64,000 nucleotides of DNA, from the NCBI RefSeq assembly GCF_023736155.1, contig NZ_JAMLJJ010000009.1, forward strand, positions 1-64,000. The letters run 5' to 3'. Each line of letters starts with the position of its first letter. Position 1 is the first letter of the stretch. Below, in pieces: positions 51,281-60,771 of this stretch. The notes under the pieces were generated by a model. The model was not told where the DNA came from. It saw nothing but the letters and a program-made list of their open reading frames with translations, and made no database searches. The position numbers and the translations under genes were made by a program. The stretch comes from Larsenimonas salina. GTDB lineage: Bacteria > Pseudomonadota > Gammaproteobacteria > Pseudomonadales > Halomonadaceae.

Positions 51281-51802
51281 TCATCGGCTTGGGGTGGGCA
51301 GTCGGCAGGCCGTGGTCATGGCGGGCAGGAAGAATTCCTGCACCAAAAGCGTGATGTCCGGGTGCTGGAACACTGACCGGCGCCCGGCGAGCGCGCCGAC
51401 CCCCAGCGGGTCGCGTGTGGTGATTTCAAGCATCGAGCGGCGGGTAGCGCTTTGTCGAAAGAGCCAGTGGCCCAGCGGCGTTCGCCCCATGCGCGCCAGT
51501 AACGCCTCCGCGCGGGCGGTCGGCAGTGCCAATGAGCGGGCGTAAACCCAGGGCGTGTCACCGCAGTTGAGCGTGACCTCGCGTACGCGCACATGACGCC
51601 GGCAGGCTAGCCCCAGACGCTGTTGCTCGTCCGGGTGGGGGCGCTCGAACGCTTCGTTGAGCACTGTGACGCCGAGCGGCGCTGGCATGGCGTGCTCGAG
51701 CCGCGCGGTCAGCGAATCCTCGCTTGCAAGCCACGGGCCCCAGCGGGCATCGAGGGTGGTCGGCCATAGCGTAAGGGCGTGCCAGGAAGAAAAACGGGGC
51801 AT
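51281..51802 (-). CDS. ubiC: Chorismate pyruvate-lyase UbiC
   Basis: UbiC splits chorismate into pyruvate and 4-hydroxybenzoate, supplying UbiA. The 173 aa protein has the family blocks WLASEDSLTARLEHAM, VREVTLNCGDTPWVYARSLA and LLARMGRTPLGHWLF. It also carries the product-site pattern RRSMLEI and GRRSVF. Its length is slightly above E. coli UbiC (165). It is followed by ubiA, a standard operon. Confidence 0.93.
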   Translation of the reverse strand: MPRFSSWHALTLWPTTLDARWGPWLASEDSLTARLEHAMPAPLGVTVLNEAFERPHPDEQQRLGLACRRHVRVREVTLNCGDTPWVYARSLALPTARAEALLARMGRTPLGHWLFRQSATRRSMLEITTRDPLGVGALAGRRSVFQHPDITLLVQEFFLPAMTTACRLPTPSR

Positions 51803-52097
51803 CGGGTCTGCTCACGGTGAACGAGGTGCAATATGACGCGGTGAGTATAGAGCTTGAGCCCCGTCTTCCCAATGGGTAGCCTCTGGTGCCGCACTGACGC
51901 TTGCCCCGCGGCGTTCAAATCGCGTTACGCTAAGGTTGCGCTGGCGGTGTCGGGGCAGAGGTTGCTAGGCTAGAGCGTGCTCGTCACGCGGCCAACGCCT
52001 TTGTAGGTCGTGCCCGGGGAAGCAAACCGGGCGGTCAAGAGAAAACAACAGTGCACGCGGCATCGACTGCCATGTATCGCACGACTTAGGAGACATT
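51803..52097. promoter_or_regulatory. Divergent promoter region between ubiC and the HU gene
   Basis: This 295 bp region must hold promoters for ubiC (minus) and the HU gene (plus). I see no clear operator or additional gene; a short purine-rich TTAGGAGA site is just before the HU start. Confidence 0.5.
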
Positions 52098-52370
52098 ATG
52101 CGTAAGCCCGAACTTGCTGCAGCAATCGCGGAACAAGCCGACCTGTCCAAGGACAAGGCCGGTCAAGTGCTCAATGTGATTCTCGATGAGATCACGGGCC
52201 AGGTTGCTAAAGGTGAAGATGTCACGCTGATCGGCTTTGGGTCGTTCACTGTGCGCGAGCGTGCAGCGCGCACCGGTAAGAACCCTCAAACGGGCCAGGC
52301 GCTCGAGATTCCGGCCAGCAAGACCGTGGCATTCAAGCCCGGCAAGAAGCTCAAGGACGCAGTTCAGTAA
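52098..52370 (+). CDS. DNA-binding protein HU
   Basis: This 90 aa histone-like protein dimerises and bends DNA nonspecifically. It has the HU/IHF signature region GFGSFTVRERAARTGKNPQT, and ends TVAFKPGKKLKDAV. AGGAG lies about eight bases before the ATG. Residue length and the lack of IHF-specific features favour HU over IHF. An intrinsic terminator follows. Its place between ubiC and recG matches several gammaproteobacteria. Confidence 0.94.
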   Translation: MRKPELAAAIAEQADLSKDKAGQVLNVILDEITGQVAKGEDVTLIGFGSFTVRERAARTGKNPQTGQALEIPASKTVAFKPGKKLKDAVQ

Positions 52371-52381
52371 GTACGCTATCG

Positions 52382-52406
52382 ATGCCGGCATTCGCCGGCA
52401 TTTTTT
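52382..52406 (+). terminator. Terminator after the HU gene
   Basis: An 8 bp perfect stem (52382-52389 with 52394-52401), a 4-base loop and six Ts form a clear intrinsic terminator 11 bases after the stop. Confidence 0.92.
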
Positions 52407-52491
52407 ATGGCTGGTTTTATGATCGTACGCCGCTGGGCGTACGCGCCTGTTTGGCCTAGGCTTTAGAGGGTGTCGGCCTGGGAGAACGCCA

Positions 52492-52857
52492 ATGAAATAC
52501 CGATTTGTACTGTGGTTTTTAGGGCAACTATTAAAGCGTGCGTATCGGCGCTCACCGGAGTTTCGCGACAACCTCGAAAAAAAGGGGCCGTTCAGCTTCG
52601 GCATCGGTCTTGACGAGGATCCAGACGTTGGACGCCATTACACGCTTTCCCCCAACAGAGTCGATAGCGGCGAGGGCGTGCCAGTCACGACCGACCTCGA
52701 ACTTCGTTTTCAAGACACCACCACCGCCGTTTCCTTTCTCAAGCGCCCCAACGCCCGCCACTTCCGAACGCTTTTGATGGCGCACCGCCTGCGTTTAGTG
52801 GGCAGCGTGCGGGACCTCGAACGGCTTCAAACGCTTTTAAAGCACGTGCGTAAGTGA
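52492..52857 (+). CDS. Small SCP2-like hypothetical protein
   Basis: The 121 aa protein starts with an amphipathic helix (MKYRFVLWFLGQLLKRAYRR). A beta-rich middle part carries TTDLELRFQDTTTAVSFLKR. The end LRLVGSVRDLERLQTLLKHV resembles the last helix of SCP2-type lipid carrier domains (a small-residue turn then a helix). That resemblance is weak. GGGAGAA precedes the ATG. Converges with recG with 18 bases between stops. Possibly a lipid-binding helper; no function is claimed. Confidence 0.7.
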   Translation: MKYRFVLWFLGQLLKRAYRRSPEFRDNLEKKGPFSFGIGLDEDPDVGRHYTLSPNRVDSGEGVPVTTDLELRFQDTTTAVSFLKRPNARHFRTLLMAHRLRLVGSVRDLERLQTLLKHVRK

Positions 52858-52875
52858 GCGTGGCCGTCGACGGGG

Positions 52876-54966
52876 CTAGACCTGCCCGTAGCGGTCCGCG
52901 CCGCGACCGACCCAGCGGTTGATCAGCGCGCTCTGGCGCGCATCATCCTGCTCGAGCGCCTCGGCGCAGGCTCGAACGGTCGGAAGCAACCCCTTGTCCC
53001 GCGTCAGGTCGGCCACTTTCAGATCGACAAGCCCGGTTTGGCGCGTGCCCAGCACTTCACCAGGGCCGCGCAGCGCCAGATCCTGTTCGGCAATCTTGAA
53101 GCCGTCGTTGGTATCGCGCATGACGCCAAGCCGGGCCTTGCCCTGATTCGACAGCGGCGGATGATAGAGCAGTACGCAAAAACTCTGGGTCGAGCCGCGC
53201 CCGACGCGTCCACGCAGCTGGTGGAGTTGGGCAAGCCCGAGTCGTTCGGGGTTTTCGATGATCATGAGGCTTGCGTTGGGAACATCAACACCGACCTCGA
53301 TGACGGTGGTTGCCACCAATAGATCCAATTCCCCGGCCTTGAACGCCTGCATCACAGTGGCTTTTTCAGCCGCCTTCATCCGCCCGTGAACTAGTCCGAT
53401 ACTCAGGTCCGGCAGTGCGTCCTGAAGCCGGATGTGGGTGCTTTGCGCCGCCTCTGACTGAAGCGCGTCGGACTCCTCGATAAGCGTGCAGACCCAGTAA
53501 GCCTGACGCCCCTCGAGGCAGGCTTCACGAATACGCTCGATGACCTCGTCGCGGCGCTCATTGGGCATCGCGACGGTGCGCACCGGCGTTCGCCCGGGCG
53601 GCAATTCATCAATGACCGACACATCAAGGTCGGCGTAGGCGCTCATGGCAAGCGTTCGCGGGATCGGGGTGGCGGTCATGATCAATTGGTGCGGCGTTAC
53701 GCCCTCGGCCTCGCCTTTCTCGCGCAGGGCAAGGCGCTGATGGACCCCAAAGCGGTGCTGCTCGTCGATGACGGCAAGGCCCAGCCGTTTGAACTGAACG
53801 TCGTCCTGAAACAGCGCATGGGTGCCCACCGCGATCTGAACGCGGCCATTGGCAAAGCCTTCCTTGACGTCAAGACGCGCCTTGCCCTTGAGCTTGCCGG
53901 CAAGCCAGCCGACCTCCAGCCCAAGTGGCGTCAGCCAGTTTGAGAGCGTTTGGTAGTGCTGTTCGGCGAGCAGTTCGGTCGGCGCCATCAGCGCGGCCTG
54001 ATAGCCGTTGGCCACGGCGCTGAGCATCGCCATGGCGGCCACCACGGTCTTGCCCGAGCCCACATCCCCCTGGACGAGTCGAAGCATCGGCGCGCCGTGG
54101 GCAAGATCCTGATGGATTTCGTTGAGCACGCGCTGCTGCGCGCCAGTGAGTGCGAAGGGAAGGCCCGCGAGAAAGCGCGCCTCGAGCCCGGCGCCGGAGT
54201 GCAGGCGCGGGGCGCTGTCGCGCTGAATGCGCTGTCGGATCTGACGCAGGCTCAGCTGGTGAGCCAGCATTTCCTCCAGCGCCAGCCGCGATACCATCGG
54301 GTGGGTGCCGTCGATCAGCTGATCGAGCGAGACCTCGGGCGGAGGGCGATGAATCAGTGCCAAGGCGTCATGGAGCGTCGGCAGCGAAAACCGCGCGCGC
54401 AAAGCATCGTCGAGCAGTTCGGGCAGCGTGTCTGGGTCGTACTCGAACGCCTCCAGCGCCTGCTGCATCAGGGCGCGCAGCTTGGTCTGCGGCAACCCTT
54501 CGGTGGTCGGGTAGATCGGCGTCAGGGTCTCCTCGACCGGGGCTGCCGCGTTCGAGGTCAGCACCCGGTATTCCGGGTGATAGAACTCGAGGCCGGTGCT
54601 GCCCGCACGGGCCTCGCCGAAGCAGCGCACATGAGTGCCCCGCTCGAACTGCTTGAGCTGAGCCTGACTGAAATGAAAAAACCGCAACGATACGATGCCG
54701 GTCTGGTCTTTCAGGCGGACCAAAAGGCTCTGCCGCCGACCCTTGACCAGCTCCGAGGCCGTGACCGTACCTTCAATCACTGCTTCGCGGCCACTGGTCA
54801 GGTGCGCAATGGCGGTAACCTGGGTGCGGTCCTGATAGCGGTGTGGCAGATGAAACAGAAAGTCGGAAACGGTTTCGATGCCAAGACGCGCCAGTTTCTC
54901 GGTCAAGGCCGGCCCGACGCCCTTCAGGCTGGACGCGGGCTGTGCAAGCGTCGCCCGATCCGTCAT
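52876..54966 (-). CDS. recG: ATP-dependent DNA helicase RecG
   Basis: RecG reverses stalled replication forks and remodels Holliday junctions. The 696 aa protein has an N-terminal wedge/OB region (VSDFLFHLPHRYQDRT), then SF2 motifs: Walker A VQGDVGSGKTVVAAMAML, motif II VIDEQHRFGVHQR, MTATPIPRTLAMSAY and LRGRVGRG. The C-terminus has FKIAEQDLALRGPGEVLGTRQTG, the TRG motif. Length matches the E. coli protein (693). The start overlaps the oxyR stop by 4 bp (ATGA), so the two are co-translated. Confidence 0.97.
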   Translation of the reverse strand: MTDRATLAQPASSLKGVGPALTEKLARLGIETVSDFLFHLPHRYQDRTQVTAIAHLTSGREAVIEGTVTASELVKGRRQSLLVRLKDQTGIVSLRFFHFSQAQLKQFERGTHVRCFGEARAGSTGLEFYHPEYRVLTSNAAAPVEETLTPIYPTTEGLPQTKLRALMQQALEAFEYDPDTLPELLDDALRARFSLPTLHDALALIHRPPPEVSLDQLIDGTHPMVSRLALEEMLAHQLSLRQIRQRIQRDSAPRLHSGAGLEARFLAGLPFALTGAQQRVLNEIHQDLAHGAPMLRLVQGDVGSGKTVVAAMAMLSAVANGYQAALMAPTELLAEQHYQTLSNWLTPLGLEVGWLAGKLKGKARLDVKEGFANGRVQIAVGTHALFQDDVQFKRLGLAVIDEQHRFGVHQRLALREKGEAEGVTPHQLIMTATPIPRTLAMSAYADLDVSVIDELPPGRTPVRTVAMPNERRDEVIERIREACLEGRQAYWVCTLIEESDALQSEAAQSTHIRLQDALPDLSIGLVHGRMKAAEKATVMQAFKAGELDLLVATTVIEVGVDVPNASLMIIENPERLGLAQLHQLRGRVGRGSTQSFCVLLYHPPLSNQGKARLGVMRDTNDGFKIAEQDLALRGPGEVLGTRQTGLVDLKVADLTRDKGLLPTVRACAEALEQDDARQSALINRWVGRGADRYGQV

Positions 54967-55886
54967 GCAGTCTCGGTGCCGTTAGCGGCCTGGCACTGCT
55001 TGATGGCGTTGGTCAATGCATCGATGGCCTTGGGCCGAGGAAAGCTTGCCCGCCAGGCCACCGCCACGCGTCGGCTCGGCGCCGGTTCACTGAACGGGCG
55101 ACTGTCGAGCATGCCGCTCTCGTAGTGGCTGGTACCGGTGGCGGAGTTCGGCAGGATGGTAATGCCAAGGCCCGAGGCGACCATGTGGCGAATAGTTTCA
55201 AGAGACCCGCCCTCGGCGATCAGCGTATTGGTGGGGCTATTGAGCTGGGCATTGAGGGCCGGACAGGTCTCGAGGATTTGATCCCTGAAACAGTGCCCCT
55301 CGCCAAGCAGCAGCAGCCGCTCTTCAAGCAGCCATTCCTTGTCGATGGTGTCGTGTTTCAGCCAGGCGTGGTCGGCGGGCAGCAGAACTTCGAAGGCCTC
55401 TTCATAGATGACCTTGGTCAGCACATCGGGCTCGTTGAACGGCAGGGCCACCACGATGACGTCGAGTTCGCCACTTCGAAGCTTGCGTCGAAGCTCCCCG
55501 GTGAAATTCTCTTCGATATAGAGCGGCATCTTTGGCGCCAGTTTTGAAAGCGCCGGCACCAGATGGGGGAACAGATAAGGGCCAATGGTGTAGATCGCGC
55601 CGACTCGCAAAGGGCTTGAGAGCTGATCCTTGCCTTCCGAGGCGAGCTCCTTGATCACGCTGGCCTGTTCCAGTACACGCTGAGCCTGCTGGACGATTTT
55701 CTCGCCGAGCGGCGTCACCTGTACGGTGGATTTACTGCGCTCGAACAAGGCAACCCCAAGCTCTTCCTCGAGCTTCTTGACCGCCACGGACAGAGTGGGT
55801 TGGGAGACGAAACAGTGCTCTGCCGCTCGGCCAAAGTGCCGTTCCTGCGCCAAGGTTACGATGTAGCGAAGTTCTGTTAGAGTCAT
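54963..55886 (-). CDS. oxyR: Hydrogen peroxide-inducible activator OxyR
   Basis: The 307 aa LysR-type regulator has the N-terminal HTH (TELRYIVTLAQERHFGRAAE). Its redox switch cysteines fall at Cys199 and Cys208 (GEGHCFRDQILETCP), the same numbers as in E. coli OxyR, so it should form the activating disulfide. The effector domain has LLLLGEGHCF and ASGLGITILPNSA. It is upstream of recG with a 4 bp overlap and divergent from the YeeZ-like gene. Targets are presumably catalase and peroxidase genes outside the window. Confidence 0.96.
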   Translation of the reverse strand: MTLTELRYIVTLAQERHFGRAAEHCFVSQPTLSVAVKKLEEELGVALFERSKSTVQVTPLGEKIVQQAQRVLEQASVIKELASEGKDQLSSPLRVGAIYTIGPYLFPHLVPALSKLAPKMPLYIEENFTGELRRKLRSGELDVIVVALPFNEPDVLTKVIYEEAFEVLLPADHAWLKHDTIDKEWLLEERLLLLGEGHCFRDQILETCPALNAQLNSPTNTLIAEGGSLETIRHMVASGLGITILPNSATGTSHYESGMLDSRPFSEPAPSRRVAVAWRASFPRPKAIDALTNAIKQCQAANGTETA

Positions 55887-55994
55887 GTGCTGGCCTTAAA
55901 AGAGTGCCTGAATGCAGGGATGGCAGTTCAGGTGATGGTCAGTGCGACCTAACACCATGATATCCGTACAGTTGTAACAGGGAGTAGTGAAAAG

Positions 55995-56864
55995 GTGAAT
56001 ATAACAACGCTTATTCTGGGCTGTGGCGATGTCGGGACGCGGGTCGGCAAGGCGCTGATCGAGCGTGGGCATCGCGTTATCGGGGCACGCCGCTCAGCGC
56101 AGGCCCTCGAGGGCACCGGTATCGAGCCCCTGGCACTGGATATTAATGATAGTTCAGCGCTATCGAATCTGCCGGATGCGGATATCGTACTTTATATCCT
56201 GAGCGCCGACCGTTTCGAAGAGAGCGCGTACGAAGCGGCCTACCACGATGGACTGGATCATGTGCTGAGCGAGTTCGAGGCGCGCAAGCACTCGCCCAAG
56301 CATGTTTTCTTTGCCTCATCTACGTCAGTATATGGACAAAGCGAGGGCGAAACCGTCAACGAAGACAGCGCCATCGAACCGACAGGCTTTGCCGGCAAGT
56401 GGCTTCATCGCGCCGAACAGCGCCTCCAGACTAGCCCGCTGCCCGGCACGACCGTGCGGTTTTCAGGCATCTATGGCCCAGGTCGTGAGCGGTTGATCAA
56501 TCAAGTGCGTGAAGGGCGTATCGCGCCGAAGTCGCCTGCCATGTACTCCAATCGCATCCATCGGGACGACTGCGCGGGCGTGCTGACGTTTCTGATCGAA
56601 AAGACGCTCGAGGGTGTGACGCTCGAGCCGGTCTATCTGGCAAGCGACAAGGAAGCGGCGCCGATTCATGACGTGATGTTGTGGCTTGGCAAGGCCATGG
56701 GCGTCGAATCCAGCGACATCATTCAATCGCCGCTCAGGCGCCGTGCCAGCAAGCGCTGCGACAGTGCGCTCCTTCAGACCACCGGGTACGAGTTCATCTA
56801 CCCGACCTTCCGTGAAGGCTACCGCGAGGTGCTGAAAGCCGCAGGGCTGCCCTGCACGCAGTGA
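55995..56864 (+). CDS. NAD(P)-dependent epimerase/dehydratase-type protein (YeeZ-like)
   Basis: The 289 aa extended SDR-like protein has the Rossmann motif LILGCGDVGTRVGKALIERGH, HVFFASSTSVYGQSEGE with the Tyr, and TTVRFSGIYGPGRERLI. Similar E. coli proteins (YeeZ) have no assigned reaction. The GTG at 55995 is used with GGGAG ten bases upstream. Divergent from oxyR. Terminator follows. A role in nucleotide-sugar or related chemistry cannot be confirmed. Confidence 0.85.
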   Translation: MNITTLILGCGDVGTRVGKALIERGHRVIGARRSAQALEGTGIEPLALDINDSSALSNLPDADIVLYILSADRFEESAYEAAYHDGLDHVLSEFEARKHSPKHVFFASSTSVYGQSEGETVNEDSAIEPTGFAGKWLHRAEQRLQTSPLPGTTVRFSGIYGPGRERLINQVREGRIAPKSPAMYSNRIHRDDCAGVLTFLIEKTLEGVTLEPVYLASDKEAAPIHDVMLWLGKAMGVESSDIIQSPLRRRASKRCDSALLQTTGYEFIYPTFREGYREVLKAAGLPCTQ

Positions 56865-56882
56865 GCGGCTATCTCCGACACA

Positions 56883-56913
56883 AAAAAAAGCGCGTCCGGG
56901 ACGCGCTTTTTTT
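56883..56913. terminator. Bidirectional terminator between the YeeZ-like gene and ridA
   Basis: A 14 bp stem (56883-56896 with 56900-56913) has a 3-base loop, with As on the left and Ts on the right. It fits both converging genes. Confidence 0.9.
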
Positions 56914-56955
56914 AGGGCCATCAACCGCGTTTTAGCAGTCGACGTGTTGGCGAGC

Positions 56956-57345
56956 TCAGTCGCCGATGACCATGACGCCTTCGGCTTCAACCTGGCTGCC
57001 CTTGGGCAGCGCACGCACACCGATGGCGGCACGTGCCGGGTATGGCTCTGAAAAGTACTCTTCCATGATCGCGTTGACCTTGGCGAAGTTATCCAGATCG
57101 GTGAGGTACAGGTTGAGCTTGACGATGTCGCTCAGCGAGCCTGCGGCCTCTTCGCACACGGCAGCCAGGTTCTTGAAGACCTGATGCGTCTGGGCTTCGA
57201 TGTCGCCTCCGACGAGTTCCATGGTTTGCGGGTCGAGCGGAATCTGACCGGACAGATAAACCGTATTGCCGGCCTTGATGGCTTGAGAATAGGGGCCGAT
57301 GGCGGCCGGTGCGCTTTCTGTCTTGATTGCAGCCTTGTTACTCAT
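56956..57345 (-). CDS. ridA: 2-Iminobutanoate/2-iminopropanoate deaminase RidA
   Basis: RidA hydrolyses reactive enamine/imine intermediates released by PLP enzymes such as serine/threonine dehydratases. The 129 aa protein starts [20 protein letters not shown] and has [40 protein letters not shown] holds the conserved Arg and Glu of the active site. It follows spoT in the gmk-rpoZ-spoT-ridA order common in gammaproteobacteria. A 155 bp gap with a tandem repeat separates it from spoT. Confidence 0.95.
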   Translation of the reverse strand: MSNKAAIKTESAPAAIGPYSQAIKAGNTVYLSGQIPLDPQTMELVGGDIEAQTHQVFKNLAAVCEEAAGSLSDIVKLNLYLTDLDNFAKVNAIMEEYFSEPYPARAAIGVRALPKGSQVEAEGVMVIGD

Positions 57346-57431
57346 GAATGCGTCTCCAGTTGGGTTATTGTCGAATCAATGCATTCGGAAAGCGGGTCGC
57401 ACAGGCGCCGCTGTCCGTGGTTGGTCTTGTT

Positions 57432-57487
57432 GTTGTAAACCGGCCGTCGTAAACCGGCTGTTGTAAGCTGACGGTCGTAAACGAGCG
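57432..57487. repeat. Tandem repeat, four 14 bp units, between spoT and ridA
   Basis: Four consecutive 14 bp units, 57432-57445, 57446-57459, 57460-57473 and 57474-57487, share GT(T/C)GTAA followed by variable (A/G)C(C/T/G)... bases. Units 1 and 2 differ at only two positions. Confidence 0.8.
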
Positions 57488-57500
57488 GCGACGGCGCGCC

Positions 57501-59627
57501 TTAATTGGTCAAGCGCACCACTTTGCTGACATGGGGCAGATGGCGAATGCGTTTGATGATTCTTGCAAGCTGTACCCGGCTTTGAACCGAAATCACGAGA
57601 TTGACGATCGAGAGCTTGGCGTCGCGCTCCTCGATGCCGATCCGCTCGACGTTGGCGTCGCCGTCGTTGATCAGACTCGCCAGCTGCGCGATCAACCCGC
57701 GCTGCGTTTCGATCTCAAGGCGCAACGCGACCGGAAAATCCTGCTCGATGGTGTCGGCCCACACCAGCGGGAAGCACTTCTCGGGGTCGCTTCGAAGATC
57801 GCCCAGGTTCTTGCAGTCATGGCGGTGAACCACGATCCCCTTGCCAGTACTGACGTGGCCAATGATCGGGTCACCCGGCAGCGGGTAGCAGCAGCGGGCG
57901 AAACTGATCGCGGTGTTGGCGTCGCTTCCAATCACGATCGGGGCATTGGCGCTGTCAAACGAGGTGTCGTCGTTGGCCGCGCCGCCGTGGGCAAGCGTGC
58001 GCGCCACCGGGTAGGCCATGCGGTTGCCAAGGCCGATACTGTCGAGCAGGTCGTCGAGGGAGGCGAGCTGATTGGCACTCAAATAATGGTCGATGCGCGC
58101 GGAATCCAGCGTGTCGAGTTTGGCATTGAAGCCCTGAAGCGCCTTGTTGAGCAGGCGCTGGCCGAGCGCGACCGAGTCTCGCCGCTTTTGATGCTTCAAG
58201 TGGTGGCGCACGGCCGAACGGGCCTTGGCGGTCACCACGAACGACAGCCAGGCTGAATTGGGTCGTGCGCCGGGGGCGGTGATGATCTCAACCGTCTGCC
58301 CACTCTGCAGCACGGTGGATAGCGGCGCTAGGTAGCGGTCGATGCGACAGGCGATGCAGCTGTTGCCGATGTCGGTATGAACGCTGTAGGCGAAATCGAC
58401 CGCGGTGGCACCGCGTGGCAGTTCGGTAATGTCGCCCTTGGGTGTGAATATATAAATGTCGTCCGGGAACAGGTCATTTTTGACGTGCTCGATAAACTCC
58501 AGCGGGTTCCCTGCCCGGCGCTGCATCTCAAGGAGCCCCTTGATCCACTCGCGTGCACGCGCGTGGCTTCCGATCGCGATCGGGCGATCGGTCTGGCCGG
58601 CCTTATAAAGCCAGTGCGCCGCGATGCCGTTGTTGGCCATCGCCTCCATTTCACGGGTGCGGATCTGAACCTCGATCGGAATCCCGTTCATGCCGAACAG
58701 CGTCGTATGAAGACTCTGATAGCCATTGGCTTTCGGGATGGCGATGTAGTCCTTGAAGCGGCCGGGCACGGGCTTGTAGAGATTGTGCACGGCGCCGAGG
58801 ATGCGGTAGCAGGTGTCGACCTGATCGGTGATGATGCGAAAGCCGAACACGTCCATCAGTTCGTTGAAGGACTTGTGCTGGTCGCGCATCTTGGTATAGA
58901 TCGACAGCAGGTGCTTCTGGCGGCCGATGACGGTGCCGGTCATGCCTTCCTGATCCAGACACTGCTGAAGCGTGCCCTGAATCTCGCGCATCATGCTGCG
59001 GCGGTGACCACGGGCCTTGGTGACCGCGCGCTGGATGCGCTCCGAGCGCATGGGGTAGATGGCCTGGAATGACAGGTCTTCAAGTTCAACGCGGATGGTA
59101 TTGATGCCGAGACGGCTGGCAATGCGGGCGTAGATCTCAAGCGTTTCGCGAGCGATCCGGCGCTTCTTATCGGGCCTGAGCGCCCCGAGGGTGCGCATGT
59201 TGTGGAGGCGGTCGGCAAGCTTGACGATGATGACGCGAATGTCGCGCGACATCGCAAGCACCATCTTCTGGAAGTTTTCCGCCTGCGCGACCGCCTTGTC
59301 CTCGAACGTGATCTGGGTCAGCTTCGAGACGCCATCGACGAGTTCGGTCACTTCTTCCCCGAACTCGCGGGCGAGTGCCGTCTTGGGCACGCCGGTATCT
59401 TCGATGACGTCATGCAGCATGGCGGCCATCAGGCTCTGATAGTCCATGTGCATGTTGGCCAGAATGTTCGCCACCGCTAACGGGTGTGTGACGTACGGCT
59501 CGCCCGAGCGGCGGCGCTGGCCATCGTGGGCCTGTTCGGCGTAGTAGAAGGCGCGTTTGACCTGTCGGATTTCTTCCTGAGGCAGATAGCCGTCCAGTCG
59601 GTCCGCCAGATCATCGATAGTGAACAT
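57501..59627 (-). CDS. spoT: Bifunctional (p)ppGpp synthetase/hydrolase SpoT
   Basis: SpoT sets the level of the alarmone (p)ppGpp in response to carbon, fatty acid and phosphate stress. The 708 aa protein has the HD hydrolase domain (GEPYVTHPLAVANIL and MLHDVIEDT, His72-Asp73), so hydrolysis should be intact. The synthetase domain has FGFRIITDQVDTCYRILG and YIAIPKANGYQSLHTTLFG. TGS (FTPKGDITELPRGATAVDFA) and a C-terminal ACT domain complete it. It lies 30 bases after rpoZ and is co-transcribed with gmk-rpoZ. Confidence 0.97.
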   Translation of the reverse strand: MFTIDDLADRLDGYLPQEEIRQVKRAFYYAEQAHDGQRRRSGEPYVTHPLAVANILANMHMDYQSLMAAMLHDVIEDTGVPKTALAREFGEEVTELVDGVSKLTQITFEDKAVAQAENFQKMVLAMSRDIRVIIVKLADRLHNMRTLGALRPDKKRRIARETLEIYARIASRLGINTIRVELEDLSFQAIYPMRSERIQRAVTKARGHRRSMMREIQGTLQQCLDQEGMTGTVIGRQKHLLSIYTKMRDQHKSFNELMDVFGFRIITDQVDTCYRILGAVHNLYKPVPGRFKDYIAIPKANGYQSLHTTLFGMNGIPIEVQIRTREMEAMANNGIAAHWLYKAGQTDRPIAIGSHARAREWIKGLLEMQRRAGNPLEFIEHVKNDLFPDDIYIFTPKGDITELPRGATAVDFAYSVHTDIGNSCIACRIDRYLAPLSTVLQSGQTVEIITAPGARPNSAWLSFVVTAKARSAVRHHLKHQKRRDSVALGQRLLNKALQGFNAKLDTLDSARIDHYLSANQLASLDDLLDSIGLGNRMAYPVARTLAHGGAANDDTSFDSANAPIVIGSDANTAISFARCCYPLPGDPIIGHVSTGKGIVVHRHDCKNLGDLRSDPEKCFPLVWADTIEQDFPVALRLEIETQRGLIAQLASLINDGDANVERIGIEERDAKLSIVNLVISVQSRVQLARIIKRIRHLPHVSKVVRLTN

Positions 59628-59657
59628 AAGTCGCCTTTCTGACCGTTGGCCCGTTGA

Positions 59658-59909
59658 TCAGACGTCTTGGGGCTGTTGCGGACGCGGGCGAGGGGCCGGC
59701 GCTTCGGTCGGCTCGTCGAGTACGCTTGGCCCGACTTTCTGAGCGGCGATTTCGCGCAGTGCCATGACGGTGGGCTTGTCGTTTTCCCAGTCCAGTTCGC
59801 TGTTGCGGCTGCCACGTGCGAGCTGACGCGCGCGCTTGGTGGCGACCATCACCAGTTGGAAACGGTTATCAACGTAGTCGAGGCAATCTTCGACGGTAAC
59901 TCGTGCCAT
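59658..59909 (-). CDS. rpoZ: RNA polymerase omega subunit
   Basis: The 83 aa omega subunit helps assemble RNA polymerase by holding beta-prime. It starts [20 protein letters not shown] and has the conserved [11 protein letters not shown] and [11 protein letters not shown]. The Pro-rich C-terminal tail is variable. It lies 30 bases upstream of spoT; gmk lies 124 bases further upstream on the same strand. Confidence 0.97.
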   Translation of the reverse strand: MARVTVEDCLDYVDNRFQLVMVATKRARQLARGSRNSELDWENDKPTVMALREIAAQKVGPSVLDEPTEAPAPRPRPQQPQDV

Positions 59910-60033
59910 GGGTAATCTACCTGATCGTTTAAATGTGTGACGACATCGTCAGACGGTGCTCTTGCCGTGCCGCAGCTCAGGGATAAAACAAGCCCGGCGC
60001 GACAAAAGACGTATGTTCGGGGGGAAATCGAGT

Positions 60034-60771
<738 letters not shown>

